Assembly: GCF_006546655.1 (NCBI RefSeq) | Contig: NZ_VIAQ01000015.1 | Coordinates: 496,001-560,000 of the forward strand | Direction: 5' to 3' | DNA: 64,000 nt | Origin: Methanolobus vulcani | GTDB lineage: Archaea; Halobacteriota; Methanosarcinia; Methanosarcinales; Methanosarcinaceae | In this document: in pieces, positions 27,496 through 37,878 of the stretch | Layout: each line of letters opens with the position of its first letter | How positions within the stretch are numbered: the first letter of the stretch is position 1 | Translations under genes and position numbers: made by a program | The notes under the pieces: model-generated | Told to the model about the DNA's origin: nothing | What the model saw: the letters and a program-made list of their open reading frames with translations, nothing else | The model's database searches: none

Positions 27496-28098
27496 CTAAT
27501 TCTCTAATGATCTCATTGTGGTTTTCACGGCTTTCACGAGTTCGTTCAGTTTTTCCCTGGAACATGATTCGCCTCGTGTAACTCCTGTCACAATTTCCAT
27601 TACCCTTCCCTTTGCTAAAATATCACTATCTTTGGGTTTAACAAGCCGTGTCTTAATTCCTGCCATTGCAAAATCCTCGAAATCAACGAGGGTCTGGCAA
27701 ACAACTACTGCTGGAACATCGGTCTGCTCAAGAATTGCCTTTACTTTACGGACCACATGGTCCCTGATGTTTCCTGTGTGGATCACAGCAACTTTGTGCC
27801 TGTTGATCTGTGCTATTTCTTCAGGACTAATTCCAAAAGACCCGGATCCCATATTTGTATCCGGAACACCTGAGCCGGTGTTAAGCACAAGCACACTAAC
27901 CTGGATTTCCTCACGGCGCATGCCATATGTGAGTTCACATACTGGTTTTGTGATATGTCTTCTTCCCGGGCTCATTGCAACTGCGATGACATCAGGTCTT
28001 CCTGTTTCAGAAAGAGTACCTCGCTGTGCAAGTCCTCCTCCGCGGCCAAGACCCATTCCGTGTCTGCAATCTACAACCTGTGTTTCCCGGTCAAACAT
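27496..28098 (-). CDS. mcrC: Methyl-coenzyme M reductase operon protein C
   Basis: 200 aa. McrC is not part of the mature enzyme; in methanogens it is linked to the complex that activates F430 nickel. The start MFDRETQVVDCRHGMGLGRG and the segment TLSETGRPDVIAVAMSPGRR are characteristic, and VCELTYGMRREEI follows. It lies 8 nt after mcrD and 12 nt before mcrG, with an AGTGATAAG site before ATG 28098. Confidence 0.96.
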   Translation of the reverse strand: MFDRETQVVDCRHGMGLGRGGGLAQRGTLSETGRPDVIAVAMSPGRRHITKPVCELTYGMRREEIQVSVLVLNTGSGVPDTNMGSGSFGISPEEIAQINRHKVAVIHTGNIRDHVVRKVKAILEQTDVPAVVVCQTLVDFEDFAMAGIKTRLVKPKDSDILAKGRVMEIVTGVTRGESCSREKLNELVKAVKTTMRSLEN

Positions 28099-28106
28099 CT
28101 TATCAC

Positions 28107-28601
28107 TTATTCCATATCATCAGGTCTTAGAATACATATTGACTGATTCTTCAGTTTACCTTTAGGATCTGTCATTCCAGTCATAAGAGGATCAGCATTC
28201 GGACCACGTCTTGCATAGTCGCTGACTGTCTGCCTCGTTGGAATGAAATGTCCTACTCTGAATTCGAATGGAACTGAAAGAACCTTTTCACAAACTTCCC
28301 TTACCTGCTCTTTTACATCCACATCTAAAACTTCCATACGGATGCTGCCTACGGATACAGCAAGTTCTATTGCCTGGCCTGCGACCTCGATTACAGCATT
28401 CCCTGAATGGTTCACAGGCAGTCCTGTGGCAGGTCCGTAAGGTACGGTCTGTGGAAGTCTTGGGCCATGGATGAACAGCCTTATTATTCCTTCAAGATCA
28501 GAGATCTCGTTAAGCAAGTTCTGGGCAGTTTCGGGTTTGAGCAGTCTTGATGGATAAATTTCAAGCTGCACATAGTTTGTGTCTGAAAAAGTATCTGACA
28601 T
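28107..28601 (-). CDS. mcrD: Methyl-coenzyme M reductase operon protein D
   Basis: 164 aa. McrD is a small accessory protein thought to act as a chaperone in McrA/F430 assembly. Recognised by VQLEIYPSRLLKPETAQNLL, the basic/hydrophobic core RLFIHGPRLPQTVPYGPATG and VGHFIPTRQTVSDYARRGPN. It is the second gene of the operon, 49 nt after mcrB. The C-terminus CILRPDDME ends just before the mcrC ribosome site. Confidence 0.96.
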   Translation of the reverse strand: MSDTFSDTNYVQLEIYPSRLLKPETAQNLLNEISDLEGIIRLFIHGPRLPQTVPYGPATGLPVNHSGNAVIEVAGQAIELAVSVGSIRMEVLDVDVKEQVREVCEKVLSVPFEFRVGHFIPTRQTVSDYARRGPNADPLMTGMTDPKGKLKNQSICILRPDDME

Positions 28602-28650
28602 TTTTGTTACCTTTGTGATTATCTGTGATATTTAAGGAGGGTGTTGTGTC

Positions 28651-29955
28651 TTAGAGTGCACCTGCTACTGCCTTGATTGGCTCCTTGAATTCTTCGATGG
28701 ATCCAAATACGTTTCCGACAAGTGCGGATGTCTTCTCGATTGAGAACATCTGTGTGCCTGCGTCAAGTGAACATGCAGCACATACACAAGGAATTGCGAA
28801 ACCTCTTGAGTGTCTGGTTACAACGTGGTTACCGTTGAAGATACCTGGTCCGCCACCACCATAGATGGAGTGACTGAAGAATGAGAATCCTACTGCAGTA
28901 CCCTGTGCTCTACCCATGTCGACACCTGGAAGACCTGTTTCCTTCTCAAGTATGTCGTTGTAGTAGAGGATGGTTGATGATACGTTCTGAGCTGCTCTGC
29001 CTGCTGCTACGTTTACCATAGTTGCTGCAAGCTGACCTGCTGCTGCACATGCGTTCCACATTGAAACATCGTTTGCTTTGTAGAAGTTGTATCCAGATGG
29101 AGCTGTCTTGTCGACTGAGATAATATCTGCTTCAATAGCTCTGTCTACTACAGACTGAATTACAGTACCGATTGTACCGTCCTTTCCGTTCTCCTTTACG
29201 ATGTCGTATACGAAGTTACCTGCGTTAAGACCCTGGTACGCAAGACCGAGTAACTGGTGTCTCTCGAATGGTCCTACAGCGTTACCCATTTCGTACATAC
29301 CTACCTGCTCGAAGATTGATGAGAGTGCTGCTGCATTCATTGCCTTCTTGCCGGTGATTGCTGCTACGTGGTTTGTTGTGATGTTCCTCAGGGAGTAACC
29401 AAGACCTTCGTTGTTCTGTGGAATGCTGAGAATTGATGCGATGTTTGCGCCCTTCATGTCCATTGTCTGTGGGTAGCTTCCCCATACAGCGGACTTTACG
29501 ATTGGTGCATCGAACATGTCAACGTTGAACATGTCAATGATTGTCTGGACCACTGCTGCACCTGTTACGGTACTTCCGGATACGTAGTCAGCACCGACCT
29601 GTGTCCTTATACTTGGGATCTGGACGAGGAGCTGCTTTCCGCCACCAAGTTCCTTTACGTTGGTGTCGTCATCATCGCTTACTTTTATGAGCTTCTCTAC
29701 GGAATCAAGGATAGCACCGGAGTTGCCTAAGATATCATACTCAAGGCCTCTTCCAAGGATCTGTTTTTTAGTTCCGCCCATGGCACCGGTTTTCAATGCT
29801 TTCTCGATACCAGCGAGGTTTACAGCAACTGTCCTCTTTGTATCTTTGATGATATTTTGAATCGCTGCGTTTCTTGTTGGCGCGATTTCCATAAGATCAA
29901 CGCCGCTTTCCAACAGTTTACCTCTGTCGTCGTAAATGTCTATTTTATCAGACAC
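28651..29955 (-). CDS. mcrB: Methyl-coenzyme M reductase subunit beta
   Basis: 434-aa beta subunit. The active-site segment [20 protein letters not shown] contains the conserved Tyr that faces the substrate pocket, and [20 protein letters not shown] follows. The start codon is GTG 29955 ([20 protein letters not shown]) behind a strong AGGAGG. It heads mcrBDCGA. Its leader holds a nested inverted repeat (29991-30077). Confidence 0.98.
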   Translation of the reverse strand: MSDKIDIYDDRGKLLESGVDLMEIAPTRNAAIQNIIKDTKRTVAVNLAGIEKALKTGAMGGTKKQILGRGLEYDILGNSGAILDSVEKLIKVSDDDDTNVKELGGGKQLLVQIPSIRTQVGADYVSGSTVTGAAVVQTIIDMFNVDMFDAPIVKSAVWGSYPQTMDMKGANIASILSIPQNNEGLGYSLRNITTNHVAAITGKKAMNAAALSSIFEQVGMYEMGNAVGPFERHQLLGLAYQGLNAGNFVYDIVKENGKDGTIGTVIQSVVDRAIEADIISVDKTAPSGYNFYKANDVSMWNACAAAGQLAATMVNVAAGRAAQNVSSTILYYNDILEKETGLPGVDMGRAQGTAVGFSFFSHSIYGGGGPGIFNGNHVVTRHSRGFAIPCVCAACSLDAGTQMFSIEKTSALVGNVFGSIEEFKEPIKAVAGAL

Positions 29956-29990
29956 GTATATTTTCCTCCTATGTTTCTATTCAGAAATCA

Positions 29991-30077
29991 CCCATTTGGA
30001 AATGTACAGGTGAAAGAATGAAAGTCAATTACTTTGTACCACATAGTAATTTCCTGTACGAAAATTTTTCCAATGGG
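29991..30077 (-). promoter_or_regulatory. Three-tiered inverted repeat in the mcr leader
   Basis: On the minus strand, reading outside in: CCCATTGGAAA pairs with TTTCCAAATGGG (one bulge), GTACAGG pairs with CCTGTAC, and AATTACT pairs with AGTAATT. The stems are nested in one 87-nt element separated by internal loops. It ends about 20 nt before the mcrB AGGAGG, so it would fold in the mcr mRNA leader. Folding is read from complementarity, not calculated. It could stabilise the 5' end or regulate translation. Confidence 0.65.
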
Positions 30078-30105
30078 AATTCTCGAAATTATTAAGCAAC
30101 AATGA

Positions 30106-30226
30106 CGTTTAAACCTTTTGCATCATTCCACGACAATTTCGCAATCATCAACCGCAAGCAATATTCCTGTGCAAAAATAATTGATTATGTATCTGGTCAG
30201 AGCTTGTACAGAGAAAACTTAAATAA
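30106..30226 (-). promoter_or_regulatory. Candidate mcr promoters in the 398-bp mcrB-mmp10 gap
   Basis: Two minus-strand TATA candidates exist. One is TTATTTAAG (30218-30226), giving a leader near 240 nt. The other is GCAAAAGGTTTAAACG (about 30106-30121), giving a start near 30086, just before the hairpin element. No open reading frame is credible in 29956-30353. Which promoter is used cannot be decided here. Confidence 0.45.
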
Positions 30227-30318
30227 CAGTATTATTCTCAATACAAATCTTAATCTTTTAATACATTTGTAAAATGCAGTTCCACTGCGAATATGAATGT
30301 ATATTAAAAGAACCGCAA

Positions 30319-30331
30319 ACCTTTAAGTATC
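30319..30331 (+). promoter_or_regulatory. Promoter of mmp10, probably leaderless
   Basis: CGCAAACCTTTAAGTATC gives BRE and TATA with the TATA centre about 28 nt before ATG 30354; no Shine-Dalgarno is seen. Confidence 0.5.
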
Positions 30332-30353
30332 TATATAATATGTATCTCGTTTT

Positions 30354-31589
30354 ATGGAGATCACTGCTGACGTAGGAGGCAATCCCGGAATTGATTGCAA
30401 AGGCTTCTGCACATACTGTTATTTCAAGAAAGTAAAAGAGAACCCTCCATTTGGATGCAAATACTGTTTGCCTTTCAAAAAGGGCTGTGATTACTGTACA
30501 AGAGGTGTAAGGGAATCTTATTCCGGTTTCAAGCCGGGGCAATATGTGTTCCAGGAGCTCTACCAGCGTCTCATGATGGCAGGTGACAACATTGAAAAGA
30601 TCACCATAAGCGGTGGAGGTGATGTAAGCTGCTATCCTGACCTTATGGAACTGGTTGCTAACATTGCCCAGTTCGGACTTCCTATACATCTGGGTTACAC
30701 CAGTGGAAAAGGATTCAGTAATGGTGATGAAGCGGAGTTCTTCATTGAATACGGAGTCACAGAAGTTTCATTCACAGTATTTGCAACAGATCCCGAACTA
30801 CGAAGGAAATACATGCGTGACCCGGAACCAGAAGCCGCATTGAAAGTCCTGCGTCAGTTCTGCCAGCATTGTGATGTTTACGCAGCTATCGTTATCATTC
30901 CCGGAGTAAATGATGGTGAAGTACTTGACAAAACCCTTGCGGACCTTGAGGAAATGGGTGCTAAAGGAGCTATACTCATGCGCTTTGCCAATAAAACAGA
31001 GGAAGGTCTCATACTTAATAACGCTCCTGTTGTGGAAGGGGTTGAAACTCACAGCATTGAGGAATTCGTGAAAATTGTAAGGGATGCCGATGCAAAGTAC
31101 AATCTGCGTATAACCGGAACACCACTTGAAGATCCATTGATTGGCTGTCCTTACGCCATCAGGAATGAACCGGAGTCACTGGAAAAACTTCCTGTTATTA
31201 GAAAAGATGCAACAATACTTACCAGTCGTGCTTCAAAGGAAAGGCTTCAGGAGATATTCACAAAACTTGGCAGCGCTGTCAATGTTGTTGCCGTGGACAA
31301 GGATATAGGTTGTCTTATTACCATAGATGATCTCAAAAAGCTGGATCTGTCTGATGTAAAGGAAACTGTTGTTATTCCGGGAAGGGCATTCGTATATGAT
31401 CCGGAGGTAACAACTGTGCTTTCAGAAGATGGTGTTTCACGCTTTGTCCGCCGCGGACCTGATATGTTGACATACGATGGTGAAATGTCAATAGGTCTTA
31501 CAAAAGAAGAAGTCCTTGAATTTGAGGTAAAGCAGTTCACAGAACTCATTCATGAAATTAATGCAATCGGCCTGCCTGTTAACCAATAA
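30354..31589 (+). CDS. mmp10: Methanogenesis marker 10: McrA arginine C-methyltransferase
   Basis: 411-aa radical SAM enzyme known to methylate the delta-independent carbon (C5) of an McrA arginine. The cysteine-rich start [24 protein letters not shown] gives the CX3-type cluster pattern, followed by [15 protein letters not shown], a family-specific second set, then [15 protein letters not shown]. The whole sequence matches methanogenesis marker 10 in layout and length. It is divergent from mcrB, sharing the 398-bp gap, so modifier and target are neighbours. Its substrate arginine in McrA is Arg286 by alignment from memory. Confidence 0.93.
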   Translation: MEITADVGGNPGIDCKGFCTYCYFKKVKENPPFGCKYCLPFKKGCDYCTRGVRESYSGFKPGQYVFQELYQRLMMAGDNIEKITISGGGDVSCYPDLMELVANIAQFGLPIHLGYTSGKGFSNGDEAEFFIEYGVTEVSFTVFATDPELRRKYMRDPEPEAALKVLRQFCQHCDVYAAIVIIPGVNDGEVLDKTLADLEEMGAKGAILMRFANKTEEGLILNNAPVVEGVETHSIEEFVKIVRDADAKYNLRITGTPLEDPLIGCPYAIRNEPESLEKLPVIRKDATILTSRASKERLQEIFTKLGSAVNVVAVDKDIGCLITIDDLKKLDLSDVKETVVIPGRAFVYDPEVTTVLSEDGVSRFVRRGPDMLTYDGEMSIGLTKEEVLEFEVKQFTELIHEINAIGLPVNQ

Positions 31590-31635
31590 AGCAGATATCG
31601 CCTGCATTAATCATTTTTATTACTCGCTAAATAAC

Positions 31636-34600
31636 TCACATAAACTCAAGAAGGCCGGTCTGCTTAGACTTGTCATTCTCAAAGAGTGATTGCATATCCA
31701 GGCCAAGCAGTTCTATTCTCTGCTTGGTGTAACTGGAAACGTTGTACTCATAAGCGACCTTCTTTGAGACCTTAAGATACTTTTTCACAGCACCTTCATG
31801 AACTGTAAGTATAACCCTGCCTCCGCATTTTGGACAAATTCCCGTAAGTGGAGGTCTGCGGAACTTCGCAGCACATTTCAGGCACCTTGTACCCTGCCTT
31901 GAAAACGCCCTGAGGTTACCGAACATATCAGGCAGGAAGTGTGAAATTAGTACCCTTTCAGCAACATCCGGTGCATCAACAGCTCTTATCTTGTCTGCAA
32001 GTGCAAGCTGTGCATCCATTTTCTCCACCATGCTGCCAAGTGTCTTGTATGCACTATTAAGTGGCCCTGCAGCAATATCGGTTGTATCGTGAGTGTACAT
32101 AAAGTGCTCATACTGGTCTGGAGTTCCAAGTCTTGAGCTTATAAGGTCAAATGTGGATTCCAGTTCTTTTGGATTAGTGTAACTCTGGGTAGCTTCGTAG
32201 AACTCCAGAGGATAGTGGTCACACACATCTATGTTGTGTGCTTCTTTGTCAACTTCACTGGGGTCAAGACGAGTTGTAAGCACAAGAGGAGCGTCCATCT
32301 TTCCTCCCCTTTTTTCAGGAAGATAATCTCTTGAGAAATTAATCAGACCATCCATCAGCAGCATGACACAGTCCTCATCACCGTCACAGTTTCTTCTTTT
32401 AGCTGCGTGGAAGAAAGGATGGGCATAACCCACTGATGCTTTTGTAAAACCTACAAGTCTTCCGAGTACTCCTGCTGATGTATGAGGTGCAAGTCCCATT
32501 AGCATCACGCCAACAAGATCTTCTATCTTCTCTGCCTTATAAAATGGCTCTTCTCCATAGTATTTCTCAAGCAGGTCATCGATATACTTCGTTATTCGCA
32601 GAAGGTACCGGCCACAATCATAGGAAACCACAAGGTCCTGTACTTTCAGGCAGACAACCTGGTCACCCCTTTCCAGTTTGTTTCCGTATATGTCCTCTGT
32701 ATACCCGATTCCGATTAATTTATCTACTTTGATTCCCAGCTCATCAGCACGAATATGAGTTAGCGGAATATCGGACATATCGTACCTGACAGTTCCATCC
32801 TTGAATGTATAAAGGTCATGTTTTGCGCGCAAAATTCCTTTTTCAAGAGGCTCAGGAGTCATGGTTCCTGACATCATTCTCTTGACGCCTTTAACCTCGA
32901 TGTTCTCACGCTCTCCAACATTTGCAAAGGCAGCCTGGTAAATCTCTTTGAAATTGATATTCTGCATTTTCACGCAAGTGGTCTTTGATCCGCATTTCGG
33001 ACATTCTCCTTTCTGCACTGCAATTCCGCATCTAGGACAGAAGAGCTTTGGTACGGTAAATTCTCCGCAGTCACAGCGATAAAGGAAAGTATCCTTTCCA
33101 CAGGCAGGACATACTCTGTTACCTATCTCAACACGTATCTGTCCAACCTTACTGTTCATTGATGATATGTAGCCAGCCGCTGCCTCCATTTTACGCGTAT
33201 TTCCCGCAGAATCTCCGATCGGGAACAATACATGAGGAGCAGGAGACATTTTTCTTTTATTTGATTTCTCTGGACGCCCCATTCTGGCTCCGATTCTGAT
33301 TGGTGCGCGCTCCCTGACAATAAGGCCGCTGAGTTCATTGACCACAGGCACTGTTTCTGTAAGTTCTTCCGGCAAAGCCGTCCATTTTTTCTTCAGGTCT
33401 GTGTCCAGCCCCAGACATTTGATGAATGGTAAAGGATTTTCGATGATTATCTTTCCATCATCCAGTCTGTGAAGGACAAGAAGATGTTCAAGGATTGTTT
33501 TAATTCCCGAATCTGTTGTTAGGGAAAGTGGAAGCTCAAGTATCTTTGAATCTGAAGAAAGAACTCCATTCTCTGATACAAATAATGCAAGTTTTTCGTA
33601 TTCTTGAACAGATATATCGTGCCACAGATGGGTATGAGCAGGATGAAGCGGAACATTGTATTTTTCGCATAGTTCCAGTGCAAGTTCCTGGGATGGATCT
33701 TTAAGTTCTTCTCTTGAGTAAGGTGAATTCTCTACTGCTTTTTCAAATTCCAGTATCCACCATTCAAAACAATAAGATGCAGGTACAAGAGGATGGTTGT
33801 TCTCAAGGAAGTCACCGAAATTGATGAGTATTTCACCAATATCAATTATGGCTTCAACCTCCGGGTGAATTTCGATAGCTTCCTGCTCGTCATCAACTCT
33901 TATTACATCGCCTGACTTCAATCTCACAGTAGGACCTTCCAGGCTGTCAACAGGTGCCATTCCTGCGGCTTTTCCAGGTCTTTCAACTTTAAGCTGCGTG
34001 CCTGAAACGATAAAACTGTCCATAATATACATGCTGGCAGGACTTATCCCTGCAGCAGCGAAAGATGTGTTTCTTGACCTGCCGTAGCGGAGTCTGAAAC
34101 CACCGGGTCTCATGGGGTGTGAGAATACAGGTCTTCCTGCTATCAGGTCACGCAGGTATTTATCCTTGGGCTTGACACCCACAAATCCGTCATCGTCGCC
34201 TGAGCTTTTTGTTCCGGCTATAAATGTGTTAAGCCAGTTCCATCCATCCATCTCAAGTTTATTTACGTGCTTCAGGACCTTTGGGGCTTTCAGTGCCAGA
34301 CCTTCTGCAAGGACCAGGCACATACCACCACGAATCCTGTTCGTCTCAATCCTGTCAAGGTTCCTGTAACCTTCAACTTCCTCGGCTTCAGTGGGTTCAC
34401 CGTCTATGCATATAGGGCAATTCTCAACGATAAGCCTGATTTCATCTTCAGATGGTGTATACTGTAAAGTTGCCACACGCCTGTAAAGCAGGATCTCTTC
34501 CACGTATCGTTCAACTTCTTCCTTTCGTGGTTTATACCTATCAATTCCTACTGCACGGCGGACATAATCTCCAACAAGAACGGACAATGCCTGGGCTGTA

Positions 34601-35058
34601 CCTCCTGCACTGCGTATCGGTCCAGAATAAAATATCCGGATGTATTCGCTTCCGTCATCGTTCTTTCCAAGTGTGACCTTGTCAATTCCCTCGATTGGTG
34701 CTGCTACCACACCTTCAGTAAGCATTGCAACGGATACACGGATGGCAGCTTCGATTGCCTCTTCCTTTGAATCAAATGTACCAACAGCACCTTCAGCAAC
34801 GGCTTTTCCGATAGCGAGAGCTCCTTCTTCACGTGACATTGTCTCGTCAAATATGCGGATCTGCTCCGCAACACCTTTTACGCCGATGAGATTCTCAACC
34901 CTGTCCGCAAGATCTTTAGCAAGAGGAATTTCTATATGGGGTTTAGGGTCTCCGCCTTTTGAACGTGCACGGTTGGCAATCTCTATCTCTTTATGGAGAT
35001 TGGCCTCAAGCCCTTCAAAATAGTCTCTCATGGCATCGCTTACTACTATCTCGCCCAT
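31636..35058 (-). CDS. polC: DNA polymerase II large subunit (PolD DP2)
   Basis: 1140-aa catalytic subunit of archaeal replicative polymerase D. ATG 35058 ([18 protein letters not shown]) is preceded by GGAAGGCGAT; the longer frame upstream is dismissed. The catalytic stretch [18 protein letters not shown] and the family motif [19 protein letters not shown] are present. Several zinc-binding pairs are visible ([25 protein letters not shown] and C-terminal CLKCAAKF...CPKCGG). The length is normal, so there is no intein, although polC is a common intein site. The small subunit is not in the window. Confidence 0.97.
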   Translation of the reverse strand: MGEIVVSDAMRDYFEGLEANLHKEIEIANRARSKGGDPKPHIEIPLAKDLADRVENLIGVKGVAEQIRIFDETMSREEGALAIGKAVAEGAVGTFDSKEEAIEAAIRVSVAMLTEGVVAAPIEGIDKVTLGKNDDGSEYIRIFYSGPIRSAGGTAQALSVLVGDYVRRAVGIDRYKPRKEEVERYVEEILLYRRVATLQYTPSEDEIRLIVENCPICIDGEPTEAEEVEGYRNLDRIETNRIRGGMCLVLAEGLALKAPKVLKHVNKLEMDGWNWLNTFIAGTKSSGDDDGFVGVKPKDKYLRDLIAGRPVFSHPMRPGGFRLRYGRSRNTSFAAAGISPASMYIMDSFIVSGTQLKVERPGKAAGMAPVDSLEGPTVRLKSGDVIRVDDEQEAIEIHPEVEAIIDIGEILINFGDFLENNHPLVPASYCFEWWILEFEKAVENSPYSREELKDPSQELALELCEKYNVPLHPAHTHLWHDISVQEYEKLALFVSENGVLSSDSKILELPLSLTTDSGIKTILEHLLVLHRLDDGKIIIENPLPFIKCLGLDTDLKKKWTALPEELTETVPVVNELSGLIVRERAPIRIGARMGRPEKSNKRKMSPAPHVLFPIGDSAGNTRKMEAAAGYISSMNSKVGQIRVEIGNRVCPACGKDTFLYRCDCGEFTVPKLFCPRCGIAVQKGECPKCGSKTTCVKMQNINFKEIYQAAFANVGERENIEVKGVKRMMSGTMTPEPLEKGILRAKHDLYTFKDGTVRYDMSDIPLTHIRADELGIKVDKLIGIGYTEDIYGNKLERGDQVVCLKVQDLVVSYDCGRYLLRITKYIDDLLEKYYGEEPFYKAEKIEDLVGVMLMGLAPHTSAGVLGRLVGFTKASVGYAHPFFHAAKRRNCDGDEDCVMLLMDGLINFSRDYLPEKRGGKMDAPLVLTTRLDPSEVDKEAHNIDVCDHYPLEFYEATQSYTNPKELESTFDLISSRLGTPDQYEHFMYTHDTTDIAAGPLNSAYKTLGSMVEKMDAQLALADKIRAVDAPDVAERVLISHFLPDMFGNLRAFSRQGTRCLKCAAKFRRPPLTGICPKCGGRVILTVHEGAVKKYLKVSKKVAYEYNVSSYTKQRIELLGLDMQSLFENDKSKQTGLLEFM

Positions 35059-35204
35059 TAGAAATCGCCTTCCTGAAGATGCAATTATATTTATGTTCTT
35101 AAAACAGTTTTCCTGCAAAAAATTATTCTTTCATATCCGGTCACAGACAACTATAACTATAATTGAATCCAATATATAATTGGTACGATTAATAGGTGTT
35201 CTAC

Positions 35205-35270
35205 ATGGCTGGAAATATGGTCGTATACTGGTTTTTTTCCTGTTTTTCTATTATTCAGGAAATTTTGTGA
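35205..35270 (+). CDS. Possible 21-aa hydrophobic peptide
   Basis: ATG 35205 opens 21 codons, MAGNMVVYWFFSCFSIIQEI plus Leu, ending at TGA 35270. AGGTG lies 9 nt upstream, and a TATA-like AATATATAAT about 30 nt before that gives a reasonable promoter. It lies in the 274-bp gap between polC and the secreted protein at 35333. There is no known family, and short frames with a ribosome site occur by chance, so confidence is low. Confidence 0.25.
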   Translation: MAGNMVVYWFFSCFSIIQEIL

Positions 35271-35332
35271 TTTACCATGTTCATATTTACCTATCTGTCA
35301 ATTAGGACTTAATCATACACGGGAGGGCTTAT

Positions 35333-35791
35333 ATGAAAAAAATAATAATTATTTTAATGCTGCTGATGTTGTTCATGCCGGTGGCAAGTGCGGATATAGT
35401 CAGTGACCTTGAAATAAAAGTCAATGAATATAATGCAAATGCAGAGAACCTGTCTTCTTCTCTCAAAAGCCTGCTTGGGGATGAAGTAATAAAACTTGTC
35501 ATCGTAGATGATTCCGGTAATGAGATTTACATAAAGGCAGTTACTGAAGACGCATATGTAACTACCTTTGAAGAAGTATCAGAAGATGATGAGTTTGATG
35601 CCACCATGATCATTGGGGCCAGCGAGGCCACTGTAAGAAGCGTGATGGATTCGGAAACACCGCTCGAGACCTTCGTTGAAGCAAAGGATAATGGTGATAT
35701 TGTTATTGAACCTGTAGGCCTTGTGAACAATATAACTTACACTGTGGCAAATGTTGTCCTTAAGATTTCACAGTTACTGGGTCTCATCTGA
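35333..35791 (+). CDS. Secreted protein, possibly SCP2-like fold
   Basis: 152 aa with a clear signal peptide (MKKIIIILMLLMLFMPVASA). The mature part has a beta-rich segment (KLVIVDDSGNEIYIKAVTED) and then DATMIIGASEATVRSVMDSE-TPLETFVEAKDNGDIVIEPVG. That order (acidic strand, helix, charged loop, strand) resembles SCP2 sterol-carrier-type domains, but the match is from pattern reading only. No membrane anchor or PGF signal is present at the C-terminus. GGGAGG precedes ATG 35333. Not otherwise recognised. Confidence 0.75.
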   Translation: MKKIIIILMLLMLFMPVASADIVSDLEIKVNEYNANAENLSSSLKSLLGDEVIKLVIVDDSGNEIYIKAVTEDAYVTTFEEVSEDDEFDATMIIGASEATVRSVMDSETPLETFVEAKDNGDIVIEPVGLVNNITYTVANVVLKISQLLGLI

Positions 35792-35833
35792 AACAAGTAA
35801 GTCCAATAACATCAAAAATAACTAAAATCAATG

Positions 35834-36061
35834 TCAGCGAATATCTAATTCGCTGGCCATATCTTTATACATTTTTCCTTTATCCGTAGTAACAAATATA
35901 TTATCTTTTTGCATTATAAGCTGTTTTTCTTCCAGCCTCGTGAGATATTTATTTGCAATTGTTGAATTAAGGTTTGCTCCGTAAACTATCTGTGTCTTTT
36001 TTGCGCCATCCACTGCTATTTTCAGAATGGCTATTGTAATATCCAACCGACTCCGCCTAAT
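35834..36061 (-). CDS. Small winged-helix DNA-binding protein, apparent ATT start
   Basis: 75 aa if started at ATT 36061. The sequence RRSRLDITIAILKIAVDGAK followed by KTQIVYGANLNSTIANKYLT and LEEKQLI is a winged-helix domain of the archaeal Sso10a-like type, whose members normally begin M-R-R-S-x-L-D-I. ATT stands exactly in that first position, 6 nt after GGGGG. The only upstream ATGs in frame (from 36121) would add an unrelated 20 residues (starting at GTG or ATG without ribosome site); an internal TTG at 36037 is another option. Probably a transcriptional regulator. Confidence 0.75.
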   Translation of the reverse strand: MRRSRLDITIAILKIAVDGAKKTQIVYGANLNSTIANKYLTRLEEKQLIMQKDNIFVTTDKGKMYKDMASELDIR

Positions 36062-36316
36062 AGTATGCCCCCTGCATTCTATTCTTGTACTCCATAAACC
36101 AGTCATACAATACTGTACCACTGGTCTACCACTATACTCCTAATTTAAGTCCTCTTGTATATAATTCCTTTGATTAGTAGTAATAATAGGTATATATGTT
36201 ACTGAACTGACAGCATTTATTATTTGTTGCACACTTTCGCAAGTTTGGATTTATGTATTCAGCGACAGTTAAATTTATAATAAATACGGCAATAGAGGTA
36301 TCGTTATATCTCAGAT

Positions 36317-36402
36317 GCGGGAGTAACCAAGTGGCCAACGGTGGCAGACTCAAGATCTGCTCGCGCAGGCGTTCGGGGGTTCGAATCCCTTCTCCCGCAC
36401 CA
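36317..36402 (+). tRNA. tRNA-Leu (CAA), CCA encoded
   Basis: Type II tRNA. Acceptor GCGGGAG/CTCCCGC, anticodon stem GCAGA/TCTGC around loop CTCAAGA (anticodon CAA), long variable arm and T arm (GGGGGTTCGAATCCCTT). Discriminator A is followed by genomic CCA. A TATA box AATTTATAATAAATAC lies near 36273-36288. Confidence 0.94.
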
Positions 36403-36420
36403 CACCAAAGGTGATCTTTT

Positions 36421-37260
36421 TTGTCAAATTCCATTGATTATGATAGTGTCGTATCAGCCGTTGTTGATATTTTAGAAGAGGCTGAGACCGTACTGCCACA
36501 GGATGTTGTTGGCGCATTAGAAATAGCCGCATCAGAGGAAACATCCCCGGTTGCAAAAGAGCAACTTGAAGCCATTTTGAAGAATATAGGGATCGCATCC
36601 CGACAGAAAGTACCCATGTGCCAGGACACTGGCATACTGATTTTCTTTGTAGAGCTTGGCCGTGATTCCAGAATGGATTTCAGGCTGGAGGATGCTATTC
36701 TTGAAGGTGTGAGGAAAGCAACTCAGTCGATACCATTGCGTCCAAACGCTGTTGATCCTTTAACCCGCAGTAACAGTGGGAATAATACAGGAAACGGAAT
36801 TCCGGATATTAAATACGAACTTGTGGACGGCAGCAGTGTAAAAATAACCGTGGCACCGAAAGGTGCAGGTTCTGAGAATATGAGTTCCATTAAGATGCTT
36901 AATCCCACTGAAAAGGACAGTATTCGTAACTTTGTCCTTGAAACAGTTCTTAATGCAGGTGGAAAACCATGTCCTCCGGTTGTTGTAGGTGTGGGTATTG
37001 GTGGTTCATTTGACAAAGCTGCAAGACTTGCAAAGTCAGCTCTGCTTGAGAAAGTTGATGTGATGAACGAAGAAGAAAAAACTCTCCTCAAAGACATTAA
37101 TTCGCTGGGTATCGGACCAATGGGACTTGGAGGAAAAACTACCGCCCTGGCAGTTCACATTAAAAAAGCACACTGTCATACTGCATCACTTCCGGTTGCG
37201 GTGAACATACAATGCTGGGCAAATCGTCATGCATCAGTTGTTCTTGGTGGTGATGAATAA
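36421..37260 (+). CDS. Fumarate hydratase, alpha (N-terminal) subunit
   Basis: 279-aa N-terminal half of a class I (iron-sulfur) two-subunit fumarase/tartrate dehydratase. Cluster cysteine regions [34 protein letters not shown] and [12 protein letters not shown] are visible, with [13 protein letters not shown] binding the substrate side. Start is TTG 36421 with GGTGATC 5 nt before it. The gene starts only 18 nt after tRNA-Leu, so the leader is nearly absent or runs through the tRNA. The ATG of the beta subunit overlaps its stop by one base (TAATG). Confidence 0.93.
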   Translation: MSNSIDYDSVVSAVVDILEEAETVLPQDVVGALEIAASEETSPVAKEQLEAILKNIGIASRQKVPMCQDTGILIFFVELGRDSRMDFRLEDAILEGVRKATQSIPLRPNAVDPLTRSNSGNNTGNGIPDIKYELVDGSSVKITVAPKGAGSENMSSIKMLNPTEKDSIRNFVLETVLNAGGKPCPPVVVGVGIGGSFDKAARLAKSALLEKVDVMNEEEKTLLKDINSLGIGPMGLGGKTTALAVHIKKAHCHTASLPVAVNIQCWANRHASVVLGGDE

Positions 37261-37835
37261 TGGAATACAGGCTAAGTACGCCACTGAAAAAGGAAGATGT
37301 CGATAAGCTAAAAGCTGGTGACATTGTCTATCTCAGCGGGACTATTTACACTGCAAGGGATGAAGCCCATGCAAGAATTCTTGAAATGGCAGAGGAAAAG
37401 AAAGAACTTCCATTTGATCTTGAAGGTGCGGTAATATATCATTGCGGCCCTCTCATGAAGGGAAAAGATGATAGCTGGGAAGTAGTTGCTGCCGGACCTA
37501 CCACAAGTGCAAGAATGTCAAAAATGACACCCTCTCTTCTTGATATTCACCAGGTGCGTGCATTTGTAGGAAAAGGTGGCATGGATAACGTGACAGAATC
37601 CATGAAAGGAAAGTCAGTTTATCTGGCATTTACAGGAGGATGCGCAGCCCTTGCAGCCATGAGCATAGAAAAGGTAATTGCAGTTCACTGGCTGGACCTT
37701 GGGATGCCTGAAGCCGTTTGGGAACTTAAGGTGGAGAATTTTGGTCCTCTGGTCGTGGGAATTGATTCTCATGAAAATGATCTTTTCACAGATGTGAGAA
37801 AAAAAGCACTGGAAGCTTATTCTAAAATAGAATAA
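37260..37835 (+). CDS. Fumarate hydratase, beta (C-terminal) subunit
   Basis: 191-aa C-terminal half of the same enzyme, interconverting fumarate and malate in the partial citric acid cycle that methanogens use for biosynthesis. It carries the segment [20 protein letters not shown], then [20 protein letters not shown] and FVGKGGMDN, all typical of the swivelling beta domain. TAATG coupling with the alpha subunit supports an equimolar heteromer. Clear and of normal length. Confidence 0.94.
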   Translation: MEYRLSTPLKKEDVDKLKAGDIVYLSGTIYTARDEAHARILEMAEEKKELPFDLEGAVIYHCGPLMKGKDDSWEVVAAGPTTSARMSKMTPSLLDIHQVRAFVGKGGMDNVTESMKGKSVYLAFTGGCAALAAMSIEKVIAVHWLDLGMPEAVWELKVENFGPLVVGIDSHENDLFTDVRKKALEAYSKIE

Positions 37836-37878
37836 GCCTTCCTTTGATTATTCTTATTTTTGTTTTATTTGACTGGTT

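Noticed and set aside
25018-30000. Plus-strand reading frames across the mcr operon
   Set aside because: They arise from the strong codon bias of mcr genes on the opposite strand and show no protein-like features.
31636-35058. Intein in the PolD large subunit
   Set aside because: Length (1140 aa) and unbroken motifs match intein-free DP2 proteins.
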